Shown: one piece after another, positions 44,457 to 55,706 of the stretch
Layout of the letters: the number at the start of each line of letters is the position of its first letter
How positions within the stretch are numbered: position 1 is the stretch's first letter
Origin: Halobacteriovorax sp. JY17
GTDB taxonomy: Bacteria; Bdellovibrionota; Bacteriovoracia; Bacteriovoracales; Bacteriovoracaceae
Length of the DNA: 64,000 nt
Assembly: GCF_002753895.1 (NCBI RefSeq)
Contig: NZ_NJER01000003.1
Coordinates: 512,437-576,436, forward strand
Reading direction: 5' to 3'
Notes under the pieces: generated by a model
Told to the model about the DNA's origin: nothing
Database searches by the model: none
What the model saw: only the letters and a program-made list of their open reading frames with translations
Position numbers and translations under genes: made by a program

Positions 44457-45626
44457 ATGCAAAGAGTAGATATATCAAATTTCAAGAATAAGAAAACCGC
44501 CCTCGTTATGTCAGGTGGAGTAGTTAAAGCTGCAGCTTGGCATCTTGGTGTAGCACTTGCCCTTGAAGAATTAGGGTTTACCCTGAAAAATAACAATTCT
44601 CACGAGAGCGAACTTGAAATATCAACCTATGTAGGTTCAAGTGCCGGCTCTCTAATAGGACTCTACTTTGCCCAAGGCTTTAGGCCAATGGATATAATTG
44701 AGGCCACAATTAATAAGAATAATAGTAAGATTAGAGCAATTAACTATAAGGATATGCTAAGCCTTAAAAAGCCTCATGGTACACCCACTAGTTATTATGA
44801 CCCTCTAGAAGGTTTCCCTGGTCTTTTAAAACGACTTTTAAAGCCACTTCTCTCTGTTCCAGGGATATTCAGTACACAGGGATTGCACGATTATCTTATA
44901 GAAAACGTTATTACAGAAAAAACCTTTGAAGAACTCAAGGCCGATCTATTTGTTGTGGCCACTCAACTCGATCACACAAGAAAAGTTATCTTTAGTAAGT
45001 ATAATTACCCAAATCCAACGCATGATAATACTGCAAATTACTATACCGGGATTCCTTTAGCTGAAAGTGTAACCGCCTCAATGAGTGTTCCACCATTCTA
45101 TAGTCCGTATCCAATTAAAAACCCTCATACAGGTCAAACAGACTATTATATTGATGGAGAAATTAGAGAAACCCTTTCAACTCACGTAGCCTTTGATCAT
45201 AATTGCGATTTCATTATCTCTTCTTGGACACACACTCCCTACCATTTTCACGATGAAATAGGATCCCTTGTTAATTATGGTCTTCCGGCCATTTGTACTC
45301 AGGCCATATACCTAATGATTCAAAAGAAGATTGTGGCCAATAGGGCCAGAAGAGAGCTTTCTGCAGACATCATTAATACAGTGAATGATTATCTGAAGGC
45401 CAATAAATTCGATATAAAACACAGAAATCAATTAACCTCAATACTTGAGCGTAAATTGTCTTATAAACCAAATGTTCACATGATTGATATTTTCCCTAAA
45501 CATGAAGATTATCAACTCTTTTTTAGAAATTCATTTTCTTTAAGCCCTGACAAAACTTCTGAAATGGTTTCTGCAGGGTATAAGCGAACAATAAATATTT
45601 TCAAACGGCACGAATGGGAAAGTTAA
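44457..45626 (+). CDS. Patatin-like phospholipase
   Basis: 389 residues. Oxyanion hole MSGGVVKAAAWHLGV, nucleophile elbow VGSSAGSLIG (Ser62) and the Asp dyad partner in YYIDGEIRE, the patatin order. No signal peptide, so cytosolic or exported by another route; patatin lipases are often type III/other effectors in pathogens, and here might act on own or prey membranes. The TATAAT six bases upstream suggests leaderless expression. Its 3' end overlaps the MltD-like gene by 13 bp. Confidence 0.85.
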   Translation: MQRVDISNFKNKKTALVMSGGVVKAAAWHLGVALALEELGFTLKNNNSHESELEISTYVGSSAGSLIGLYFAQGFRPMDIIEATINKNNSKIRAINYKDMLSLKKPHGTPTSYYDPLEGFPGLLKRLLKPLLSVPGIFSTQGLHDYLIENVITEKTFEELKADLFVVATQLDHTRKVIFSKYNYPNPTHDNTANYYTGIPLAESVTASMSVPPFYSPYPIKNPHTGQTDYYIDGEIRETLSTHVAFDHNCDFIISSWTHTPYHFHDEIGSLVNYGLPAICTQAIYLMIQKKIVANRARRELSADIINTVNDYLKANKFDIKHRNQLTSILERKLSYKPNVHMIDIFPKHEDYQLFFRNSFSLSPDKTSEMVSAGYKRTINIFKRHEWES

Positions 45627-46975
45627 TTCTATTATTTTTATTATCTATTAAATCTTTTGCTTTAGTACCAGAGAACTTTTTCCAAGATGATTTAACAATC
45701 ATTGAAAGTATTGTTTTAAAGAAGAAAGTTGAATACTTTGATCTTGGTCCTCTATATAAAGGTGATCAATTTCACTTCTATGCAAGAGATCCCGAGAATA
45801 GAATTTCTAATGAGTTCCCAATACCTAAGTATTTTTATAATAAGGTTCATTTTTGGTTTAATATCTACACCCTCTATGACTCTAACTACTCCGTTCTTCA
45901 CGACAAACAAAATATGAGTGTTATCTATGATGTTATAGACTATACCTCTCTAGCTGAATCAGGCCTTAATCACCATACGAAATTTGCTCTTCAGTCTAAG
46001 CTTACGCTTAACAAGGTTACTGAATTAAAGAAAGTATTTAAAAACCTTGGAGACAATAAAAACCTTGGACTAAAAGAGCAGAATATACTTAAGGTATTGA
46101 AGAATTCAAGAATTCAAATTCCAAAAGGTGTGACGAAGAGAAAACTCTTCTTCAAAAAGCTTGCTAATAATCTGAGAGCACAAACAGGACAAAAGGATAA
46201 TATTCAAAGAGGATTATCTAATATACAGCCCTTTGAAAGCTCTATGGATAAATACTTTGAAAAATTTAAACTTCCAAAGGAGCTAAAAGCAATTCCTTTT
46301 CTAGAATCCTCCTTTAACACAAAAGCAAGATCGAAAGTAGACGCTACTGGAACGTGGCAATTTATGAAGTATACGGGTAGTCACTTTATGCCAATTAACA
46401 GATACGTTGACGGCAGAATGAATCCGCTTCTTTCCACAATTAGTGCTCTACATCTGTTGAAGCAAAATAAAATGATTTTAAAATCTTGGGACCTTGCTGT
46501 TACCGCTTACAACTCTGGACCTAAACACTATATCAAGGCAAAGAGGCAGTTAAAAAAGAAAGACGCCGATCTAGAATATATACTAACAAATTATAAGCAT
46601 GCTCATATTGGCTTTGCTTCAAAGAATTTTTACTCTGAGTTTCTTGCTCTCGTTTACTCACTAGCTTACCGAGAAAATTTCTTTGAAAAGCCAAAAGGCG
46701 ATCCCCATGAAAGAGTAAAGGTCTTTATTACGAAGTGTACTCAATCGCCTGCTTGGTACTTTAAAAATGTCGAAAAGATTGATCCTGAAACAAAGTTAAT
46801 CAATCTACACTTCAGAAAGAGACGCTTAGGTACCAAACTTCGAAAGGGTCAAATCATCTTCGCCGACGTTGACTTAAATAGTAAGAAGTATTACGAACTA
46901 CCTGATAAGTATATTACGAAGAAGTATCCTAAGAACTGGCATCAACTCGTTTCACGAATGAAATGTGGAAAATAA
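45614..46975 (+). CDS. Lytic transglycosylase, MltD-like
   Basis: 453 residues with a signal peptide (LLSIKSFAL, about 16). The SLT domain has ELKAIPFLESSFN with catalytic Glu231, then DATGTWQFMKYTG and VTAYNSGPKHY, features of MltD/family 1D enzymes. A long helical N-terminal part and a basic C-terminal tail without LysM domains differ from E. coli MltD. Cleaves peptidoglycan. Co-transcribed with the patatin (13-bp overlap), pairing a lipase with a wall enzyme. Confidence 0.88.
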   Translation: MGKLILLFLLSIKSFALVPENFFQDDLTIIESIVLKKKVEYFDLGPLYKGDQFHFYARDPENRISNEFPIPKYFYNKVHFWFNIYTLYDSNYSVLHDKQNMSVIYDVIDYTSLAESGLNHHTKFALQSKLTLNKVTELKKVFKNLGDNKNLGLKEQNILKVLKNSRIQIPKGVTKRKLFFKKLANNLRAQTGQKDNIQRGLSNIQPFESSMDKYFEKFKLPKELKAIPFLESSFNTKARSKVDATGTWQFMKYTGSHFMPINRYVDGRMNPLLSTISALHLLKQNKMILKSWDLAVTAYNSGPKHYIKAKRQLKKKDADLEYILTNYKHAHIGFASKNFYSEFLALVYSLAYRENFFEKPKGDPHERVKVFITKCTQSPAWYFKNVEKIDPETKLINLHFRKRRLGTKLRKGQIIFADVDLNSKKYYELPDKYITKKYPKNWHQLVSRMKCGK

Positions 46976-46976
46976 T

Positions 46977-49082
46977 CTATAGTTGCTCAACAATAATTGT
47001 ATTTGATGAGCAAAATGTTTGAATATAATCTCTAGATTGGTCTGAGTATTCAACTTCGATATTCATTGTTCCCGTTGTATCCCCAACCATAAACACTTTC
47101 TTTGCAAAATCACTTGCATCCGTATTGAACATTCCATCTTTATCTAAATAGAGTTTTTCAATCCCAATTGGTCCTTTATAACTCTCGCTTGCAACCTTCA
47201 TATCTACGATATTCTTACTAAAGTTCACCTGGATTAAACATTTATTATCCAGGTCTCCAATCTTTAGTGTATCCATTACATAATTTAAATACTCTCTACT
47301 TGGCACATGTAATGATTTATTATCCATAAACCCTACGTAGATACTTTCACCCAAATGTTTTAATTCCACATACTTTCTCATTCCCAGAGGAAGAACAGGT
47401 CGTTCAATTTCGTATAAATTTAAGCCGATAGATTTAGAACCAATACCTGTATTGAAGTATCTAATATCATCTCCATCAATATTTAACTCAAGATCATTCT
47501 TTCCAAGAAGTTTTGTTTCGAATAACTCAATCTTCTCTTTCTTGGATTGAATATATGTATTTGATTCATAGAGAACATGATCTTCAACTAGGTGAACAAT
47601 TTTTTCACCTACTTCATTATTTAGAGTTAAATATTGAATAAGCGTATTACCTGGCTCAACACCTACGTAGAGGATAAATCTATAATCATCACCTTCTTCT
47701 ACTTTTTTAAATCTATCATTAAGGAGTATTCTTTCTACATACTTATGATCAATATCGATGCTATCAGTAGATTCATCTAACTCAACGAGAAGCATTGCCC
47801 CTCTAATTCCTTCAAATCTTTTAAAAACATCATCTCTTTCTAAAAGAGGAATATTTACTAAGAAGTCTCCATACTCTAATGGAAGTTCTACAATTGTTGG
47901 AAAAGTATCACTACTAAGTATCGTCCCTCTTATTGTTGATACTCTCTCGTTAATCATTTCTTCAATTTCAATTGCCCCTATAGAACCACTTGATAGTGGT
48001 TCACCAAAGCTCACATCGCTAACAAATTGAAAAGGAGTTGTATTTTTAGATAATCCCTTTCCTATTATTCCCAGTGAAGTTCGAACACTAAGTTTTGCAT
48101 TTGTTGGATAACTATTCTTCTTTGGTGCACTTAAAGATGCTTGTACTAATTGTGAGTAGTCAGGTGTTTTGGTTGGTGCAGACTTTTGAGTAGTCACTTC
48201 TTTCTGAGTATTCACTTCTAGCTTTACCTGCTTTCCCGCTGGAAGTAATTGCATAGCTTCATCAATTGATAACACTTCTTCTTTAAGAGGATTCTCAGTT
48301 AAAGCAACGACCTGCTTTGTTATTTCTTTCTTCATTTCTTTATTTGATACTTTAACAATTTCTTCTTGTTTCTTTTCTGAGTAGTCAAAGAATAACATCT
48401 CATCATTCTTCTCTTCTTTTACTTCTTTCTTTTTTCCTTCTTCTTTCTTGGCAACAATCTCTTCTATATCAACATTATTAACGAGCTCATTTATTAAGGC
48501 CTCTTCATTTGGAGCAAGTTTTTCAGTTGCCGATAGTGCCACTGAAACCTCATCTCCCTTTGTTACTTCTTTAAGACTCGAGAGTGTTTCAACTTTTTCT
48601 TCTTTTATGGCAACGGCTTTCTCCATCTTCTCTTGATGAATATTGAATTGGCTATCCACAGGCAAAGTAAACCCGTTCAATAAACTTGCAACAACAAATG
48701 TCTTAACCACTGGGACCTCATATCCTTTCATATCAATTAACTTTTGATTATTTACCTCTAGGTTTTCTAAATTTTCTTCTCTCTTCTTAGAGGCTCTCGA
48801 AAGTTTAAAAGATTTAGAAGGTTTAGAAGCTCTTTGAAATCTCTTTAATGAGATCCTGTATTTCGAATTTAATTCTCTTCTTAAGAGGTCTTTTTTTACT
48901 AACGTTTCGTCGCTATTTTTCACATTAACTCTAATACTAGAAATGCCTTTTGAAGCCTTTAATAGTGGGTTTAGATCAAATGTTGTCTTACTTGTAAAAT
49001 GAACATAGGACTGTTTTGCGACCTCGAATGAGGCGACAGTGAGTAGCGTGAATATGGTTGTTAGAAGTACGTATTTTTTCAT
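46977..49082 (-). CDS. Large exported protein, unknown function
   Basis: 701 residues from ATG 49082, which starts a signal or anchor (VLLTTIFTLLTVASFEVA); a TTG at 49103 adds 7 residues, and neither has a clear ribosome site. Residues about 60-330 are highly charged, Lys/Glu-rich and likely disordered; the rest is beta-rich with three cysteines. No domain recognised. The segment SSGSIGAIEIEE contains one palindromic unit of the family also found in mnmE. One base separates it from the convergent MltD-like gene. Confidence 0.75.
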   Translation of the reverse strand: MKKYVLLTTIFTLLTVASFEVAKQSYVHFTSKTTFDLNPLLKASKGISSIRVNVKNSDETLVKKDLLRRELNSKYRISLKRFQRASKPSKSFKLSRASKKREENLENLEVNNQKLIDMKGYEVPVVKTFVVASLLNGFTLPVDSQFNIHQEKMEKAVAIKEEKVETLSSLKEVTKGDEVSVALSATEKLAPNEEALINELVNNVDIEEIVAKKEEGKKKEVKEEKNDEMLFFDYSEKKQEEIVKVSNKEMKKEITKQVVALTENPLKEEVLSIDEAMQLLPAGKQVKLEVNTQKEVTTQKSAPTKTPDYSQLVQASLSAPKKNSYPTNAKLSVRTSLGIIGKGLSKNTTPFQFVSDVSFGEPLSSGSIGAIEIEEMINERVSTIRGTILSSDTFPTIVELPLEYGDFLVNIPLLERDDVFKRFEGIRGAMLLVELDESTDSIDIDHKYVERILLNDRFKKVEEGDDYRFILYVGVEPGNTLIQYLTLNNEVGEKIVHLVEDHVLYESNTYIQSKKEKIELFETKLLGKNDLELNIDGDDIRYFNTGIGSKSIGLNLYEIERPVLPLGMRKYVELKHLGESIYVGFMDNKSLHVPSREYLNYVMDTLKIGDLDNKCLIQVNFSKNIVDMKVASESYKGPIGIEKLYLDKDGMFNTDASDFAKKVFMVGDTTGTMNIEVEYSDQSRDYIQTFCSSNTIIVEQL
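47973..47988. repeat. Palindrome-like unit TGGTTCTATAGGGGCA
   Basis: On the minus strand this 16-mer fits the consensus TGGTYCYATRGRRSCA of the two clusters at 55637 and 60469. It encodes Gly-Ser-Ile-Gly-Ala in the same frame (GGT YCT ATR GRR SCA) as the mnmE copies. A single copy, so chance cannot be ruled out. Confidence 0.4.
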
Positions 49083-49162
49083 TACTAGTACATCTATTTT
49101 CAACGCTAACAGATTAATTTTAAAGTACTAAATGTTTGCCTAGTGATTTTATGAATAGGCAT

Positions 49163-49194
49163 AAAAAAAGGCCACATGAAGTGGCCTCTTTTTT
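49163..49194 (-). terminator. Terminator of the ATP synthase operon
   Basis: GAGGCCAC-TTCAT-GTGGCCTT followed by a T-run on the minus strand; 20 bases past the atpC stop. T-rich on both sides, so it can also act on the other strand. Confidence 0.92.
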
Positions 49195-49213
49195 ATTTAA
49201 TTTTGACTATTCA

Positions 49214-49645
49214 TTAAATATTTCTGCTTCTAACAAAGTCATGAAGTTGAATTCTGAGCTTAGCTCTCTCTTCTTTTCTTCTGTACTTATCAATTTCATC
49301 ATCAGATAGGCCTTGAGACTCTTTAAGCCTTTCTTCAGCATTTTTTAATGCTTCAATTGCTCTATCTCTATCAATTTCTACAGCTTCTTCAGCAACATTT
49401 GCGAGAATAGTAACTTTCTGGTCAAGTATTTTACAAATACCCGTCGTGATCCCAAAGAATCTATCTGGATCATCTGCTCCACCAAAAACAGAAAGCATAC
49501 CAGTATCTAATTTAGTCACAAGATGAGTGTGATCTTTTAAAATATTGATTTGCCCTCTTTCAGTAGGAACCAAAAGTGCTTCAGCAGGAATATCCTTAGC
49601 AACGATTGCATATGGAGTTAAAATATCTACTGTAAAATTATTCAT
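49214..49645 (-). CDS. atpC: ATP synthase epsilon subunit
   Basis: 143 residues from ATG 49645 (GGGAT upstream, family start MNNFTVDILTPYAI); the frame is open 33 bases further but that part lies in the spacer. The N-terminal beta-sandwich with LVPTERGQINILKDHT and the C-terminal helical pair with EEAVEIDRDRA are typical. Rotor stalk subunit and regulator of F1. Last gene of the operon, before a strong terminator. Confidence 0.94.
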   Translation of the reverse strand: MNNFTVDILTPYAIVAKDIPAEALLVPTERGQINILKDHTHLVTKLDTGMLSVFGGADDPDRFFGITTGICKILDQKVTILANVAEEAVEIDRDRAIEALKNAEERLKESQGLSDDEIDKYRRKEERAKLRIQLHDFVRSRNI

Positions 49646-49691
49646 ACTAATCCCAAATAATTCTGAGGATGCAAGCACCCTCAGTTATTAA

Positions 49692-51990
<2,299 letters not shown>

Positions 51991-52033
51991 TATGGCTCCT
52001 CATAAAGAGGAAGAAGTTTTACCTTCTTCCTAA

Positions 52034-53536
52034 TTAGTATTTAAATCCTGCTACGAATTCTTTAATGATCGAAGTTAACTTTTCTTCATCTTGAACAGCT
52101 TTCTTCTCATTGATCTCTTTAACCATATCAGCGTGCTTAGTATTGATTAAATCAACTAAACCTTTTTCACATGCTTGAATTTGGTTAACTGGTACAGAAT
52201 CTAGAAGACCTTTTGTAGCAGCGTAGATACCAATTACTTGATCTACAACTTGCATAGGAACATATTGTCCTTGCTTAAGAAGTTCAACTAGTCTCTCACC
52301 TTTTGAAAGTTGAGCTTGAGTTGCTGCATCTAAATCAGAACCAAAAGCCGCGAATGCAGCAAGCTCTCTAAATGAAGCAAGATCAAGTCTAAGAGTACCA
52401 GCAACTTTCTTCATTGCTTTAATTTGAGCTGAACCACCAACTCTAGAAACTGAAAGACCAACGTTAACAGCTGGACGTACACCAGAGTTAAATAAGTCAG
52501 ACTCTAGGAAGATCTGTCCATCTGTAATTGAAATAACGTTTGTAGGAATATAAGCCGAAACGTCACCTTCTTGAGTTTCAATAACTGGAAGTGCAGTTAG
52601 TGAACCTGCTCCAAGTTCATCAGAAAGCTTTGCAGCTCTTTCCAGAAGTCTTGAGTGTAAATAGAAAACGTCCCCAGGGAATGCTTCACGACCTGGTGGT
52701 CTTCTAAGTAGTAATGACATTTGTCTATAGGCCTGAGCTTGCTTAGTTAAATCGTCATATACGATAACTGCGTGCTTACCATTGTCTCTATAGTATTCAC
52801 CCATTGTACAACCAGTGTACGGAGCAAGATATTGAAGAGGAGCTGAATCAGATGCAGTTGCAGATACAATGATTGTATACTCAAGTGCTCCGGCTTCTCT
52901 TAGTTTCTGTTGTACTTGTCTAACAGTAGAATTCTTCTGTCCGATGGCAACGTAGATACATACAACATCTTTACCTTTTTGGTTGATGATTGTATCGATC
53001 GCTACTGCAGTCTTTCCTGTCTTACGGTCACCAATAATAAGTTCACGTTGACCTCTACCAATTGGGATCATTGAATCGATCGCCTTGATACCTGTTTGAA
53101 GAGGCTCATGTACTGGCTTTCTTGCAATAATTCCTGGAGCTTTAATTTCAATTTTACCAAACTTATCGCTCTTAATTTCACCTTGACCATCAATTGGCTC
53201 ACCAATTGCGTTAACAACTCTACCTAGTAGAGCATCACCGATTGGAACTTCGACAATTTTCTCAGTTCTCTTAACAGTAGAACCTTCTTTAATGTCGTTA
53301 TCGTTACCAAGGATGGCCACACCAACGTTGTTAGCTTCAAGGTTAAGAACCATACCTTTAGTACCTGTTCCAAACTCAACTAGTTCTCCGGCCATAACAT
53401 TTTTTAGACCGAATACTCTGGCAACACCGTCACCAACAGTTAGAACTGTTCCTACTTCATCAACCTGTAATTTAGTTTCGAAATTGGCAATTCTACTTTT
53501 AATAATGCTCGTAATTTCTTCTGGGTTCATCGACAT
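52034..53536 (-). CDS. atpA: ATP synthase alpha subunit
   Basis: 500 residues. Walker [34 protein letters not shown] and [20 protein letters not shown] are conserved; [13 protein letters not shown] includes the arginine finger. Non-catalytic nucleotide subunit. AGAGG lies 7 bases before the ATG at 53536; a second ATG two codons in is possible. Confidence 0.97.
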   Translation of the reverse strand: MSMNPEEITSIIKSRIANFETKLQVDEVGTVLTVGDGVARVFGLKNVMAGELVEFGTGTKGMVLNLEANNVGVAILGNDNDIKEGSTVKRTEKIVEVPIGDALLGRVVNAIGEPIDGQGEIKSDKFGKIEIKAPGIIARKPVHEPLQTGIKAIDSMIPIGRGQRELIIGDRKTGKTAVAIDTIINQKGKDVVCIYVAIGQKNSTVRQVQQKLREAGALEYTIIVSATASDSAPLQYLAPYTGCTMGEYYRDNGKHAVIVYDDLTKQAQAYRQMSLLLRRPPGREAFPGDVFYLHSRLLERAAKLSDELGAGSLTALPVIETQEGDVSAYIPTNVISITDGQIFLESDLFNSGVRPAVNVGLSVSRVGGSAQIKAMKKVAGTLRLDLASFRELAAFAAFGSDLDAATQAQLSKGERLVELLKQGQYVPMQVVDQVIGIYAATKGLLDSVPVNQIQACEKGLVDLINTKHADMVKEINEKKAVQDEEKLTSIIKEFVAGFKY

Positions 53537-53554
53537 TTGATACCTCTTTAATAA

Positions 53555-54094
53555 TTATTCACTTAATACTGAATCTTTAAATTTTGCTAATTGATTATCT
53601 AACGAAGCATCAAGCTGTAGATCTTCTACAGTTACTTTGTAACCTGCTGTGATGTCTTCATTTTGTACATAAGTTAACTCTGTTGTTAGCCCTAGTTTTT
53701 CTTTAAGATAACTTGTCATCTTAGTTTTAAACTCAGGAGATACATCAGATCCACTTCCTTCGATTGTCCCTCTTAAAAATCCTTTATTATGATCATCGAT
53801 CACAATAACTTCTTTAAAAATTAAAGGGAAAATACTTATTCTTTTTTCGTTAATTAGAAAATTAACAAAGTTCTTAACTATTGGAGCAAGACCTAGCTTT
53901 GAAAGAACTTCTTTCATAACGCTTTCTTTTTCTTCAATAGTAAAAACATCTAAGAACAGTAGATTTTCTAGATTATTGTTCTCATTAATAAGAACACTTA
54001 AATCTGTAAGCTCTTTCGCAGCATCTACATTGGCCTCTTTGGCTAATTCGATAAGTGACTGAGCGTAAGCTTTTGCAACAATTTGTTCTTTCAT
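53555..54094 (-). CDS. atpH: ATP synthase delta subunit
   Basis: 179 residues. N-terminal helix bundle (KAYAQSLIELAKE), FVNFLINEKRI and a C-terminal VTVEDLQLDASLDNQLAKFKD with the family's conserved end. Links F1 to the b stalk. Between atpF and atpA with gaps of 17 and 18 bases. Confidence 0.92.
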   Translation of the reverse strand: MKEQIVAKAYAQSLIELAKEANVDAAKELTDLSVLINENNNLENLLFLDVFTIEEKESVMKEVLSKLGLAPIVKNFVNFLINEKRISIFPLIFKEVIVIDDHNKGFLRGTIEGSGSDVSPEFKTKMTSYLKEKLGLTTELTYVQNEDITAGYKVTVEDLQLDASLDNQLAKFKDSVLSE

Positions 54095-54111
54095 TACTTA
54101 ACCACCAAGAG

Positions 54112-54642
54112 TTAGATTTCAGCTATTAATTTATTCGTAGCTTTATCTTTATAATCTTTATTCTCATTTATTTTAGATTTTGCTTTTGCAATTACTTCAT
54201 CAACTAGAGATGCATTAATTGAACGAACAGCTTGATCTTTTTCGTAAGCAACTTTTTGATCGGCATCAATATTTAGCTTTTCAATAAGCTCTACTGTTTC
54301 AGTAGCACTTGCTTTTTCGAATTCTTCGATCTGCCCTCTTGTTTCTTTCATAATCTTTTCAGACTCAGATTTAAGAGAGTTCATTTTCTTTTCATACATA
54401 TCAAGTTTAATTTGAGCTTCTTTGTCTTTCTCTTCAGCTACATTATAAAGAGCTTCCACGTCTTCAGCATTTTTAGTAAAAGCCGCACTTATTGGCTTTC
54501 TAAGTAATACAACCATTACCAAAAACAATGGAATAAAGTTCCAAGCTGGTAATATAAGTTCAGAAATGTGACCTCCGTGGGCCCCACCACCAGCTGCTTG
54601 AACATTGGCAACTGTTAGAATTAAAGCAATTAACTTCAACAT
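54112..54642 (-). CDS. atpF: ATP synthase b subunit (with signal-like N-terminus)
   Basis: 176 residues. The N-terminus reads as a short signal-like helix (LIALILTVANVQAA) followed by a Gly/His stretch, then the b-subunit membrane helix (LPAWNFIPLFLVMVVLLRKP) and a long charged coiled coil. This N-terminal extension is unlike the plain single-helix b of E. coli. It forms the peripheral stalk with the b'-type protein encoded just upstream. Confidence 0.85.
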   Translation of the reverse strand: MLKLIALILTVANVQAAGGGAHGGHISELILPAWNFIPLFLVMVVLLRKPISAAFTKNAEDVEALYNVAEEKDKEAQIKLDMYEKKMNSLKSESEKIMKETRGQIEEFEKASATETVELIEKLNIDADQKVAYEKDQAVRSINASLVDEVIAKAKSKINENKDYKDKATNKLIAEI

Positions 54643-54655
54643 CTATATATCCTTA

Positions 54656-55099
54656 TTAATTTGTTAGTTTATTAACGAGATCACTTGATAGAGAATCTGC
54701 CTCTTTTAACACATTTGCTTTATGTGTTTCTAATTCGGCCATAAATTCTTTTCTCTTAGTTTCAACTTGAATATTTAATTGGTTCTCTACTTCTTTCAAT
54801 TTTGATTTTTGTGCATCTAATGCGCTATTTTTCTTATCTGAAAGTAGTGAGTATGCTTCTTGATTAGCTTTATTTAATTCTGCTTTATATTTCTGTGCCA
54901 ACTCTTCCGCTTCTGCAAACTTCTTATTTGCATTACCTTCAAGTCTTGTTGTTTTATTTTCTCTTAACTCTAGCACTTCCTGAAGTTTTCCAAACAAAGA
55001 ATACTTAAGAACAAAATAGAAAATAATTACTAATGCTAACTGATAAAAGAAAGTAATATCAGCACCTAAACTTTTAAAAATATTAAGAAAAGTATCCAT
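54656..55099 (-). CDS. ATP synthase b'-type subunit
   Basis: 147 residues. Membrane helix at about 13-33 (ITFFYQLALVIIFYFVLKY), then a long coiled coil with LELRENKTTRLEGNANKKF, the pattern of b/b' stalk proteins. First gene of the six-subunit set. Having two different b-type genes fits a heterodimeric stalk, as known in phototrophs, cyanobacteria and several delta-like groups. Confidence 0.85.
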   Translation of the reverse strand: MDTFLNIFKSLGADITFFYQLALVIIFYFVLKYSLFGKLQEVLELRENKTTRLEGNANKKFAEAEELAQKYKAELNKANQEAYSLLSDKKNSALDAQKSKLKEVENQLNIQVETKRKEFMAELETHKANVLKEADSLSSDLVNKLTN

Positions 55100-55183
55100 T
55101 CTATTTAAGCTCCAAATCTATTAACTTCATACTAAAATTACGAAGAATAATTTTTAACGATTTATGTATATAAACGACCTTAA

Positions 55184-55212
55184 TGAATACTTATAGAGGC
55201 GTATAACGTCAA
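55184..55212 (-). promoter_or_regulatory. Candidate promoter of the ATP synthase operon
   Basis: On the minus strand TTGACG (55212-55207) and TATTCA (55189-55184) with 17 bases between; the -35 is good, the -10 poor. It lies 85 bases before the b'-type gene in a 181-bp gap that shows no gene. Confidence 0.35.
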
Positions 55213-55280
55213 GGAATTTAAGAATTAAGAGGTAAGAAAAATATGATTCTAACAGAGTTCTTTTAATGAATTTTATTTGA

Positions 55281-55622
55281 TTAATTTTCCTGATCACGCA
55301 TTTTTGTTGTACCGTGAAATATAACGCCCTCTTCCACAATTAAGCTCGGAGTTGTTATTGTCCCTTCAAACCTAGCTGGCTTGATAATTTCCACTCTACT
55401 CGACGCTTTGATATTACCTTTTACCGTTCCTGAGATTAAAATAACGTTTGCGTTCACATCTGCGTTAATAATTGCCCCTTCAGAGACAATTACTGTATCA
55501 TTTGAAAAAATACTTCCATTAACAATTCCTGCAATTCTTGCAACACCATTAAACGAGAGATTGCCTTCAAACTTACAACCCTCTTCAATTATTGCTGAAA
55601 TATCTTTTTCATTATTTTGCAT
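55281..55622 (-). CDS. Bactofilin
   Basis: 113 residues, a compact bactofilin: hydrophobic-Gly repeats with a steady beta-helix rhythm (GNLSFNGVARIAGIVNGSI, GAIINADVNANVILISG, GNIKASSRVEIIKPARFEG) and short tails. Bactofilins polymerise into filaments without nucleotides and in Myxococcus hold ParABS components near the poles. Its place right after parAB supports such a link. Upstream is only a weak GGAAA ribosome site and the palindrome cluster at 55637-55702. Confidence 0.92.
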   Translation of the reverse strand: MQNNEKDISAIIEEGCKFEGNLSFNGVARIAGIVNGSIFSNDTVIVSEGAIINADVNANVILISGTVKGNIKASSRVEIIKPARFEGTITTPSLIVEEGVIFHGTTKMRDQEN

Positions 55623-55636
55623 GGTTTTTCCATTAG

Positions 55637-55702
55637 TGGTTCTATAGGACCAAATTTATGTGCCCCCATAGAACCATTTTTTAGAGTGGTCCTATGGGAC
55701 CA
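55637..55702. repeat. Cluster of three 16-bp palindrome-like units between bactofilin and parB
   Basis: Units at 55637-55652 (TGGTTCTATAGGACCA), 55661-55676 (TGCCCCCATAGAACCA) and 55687-55702 (TGGTCCTATGGGACCA). The first and third are near-perfect inverted repeats; the second has one full half-site. They fill the 84-bp gap between the bactofilin start and parB stop. The first is identical to two units in mnmE. Too close and too similar to be chance; possible protein binding sites or RNA hairpins. Confidence 0.85.
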
Positions 55703-55706
55703 CTTA

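Noticed and set aside
46983..47013. Inverted repeat TTGCTCA / TGAGCAA at the MltD-like convergence
   Set aside because: Seven-bp stem with a 17-base loop and no T-run; too weak to call.
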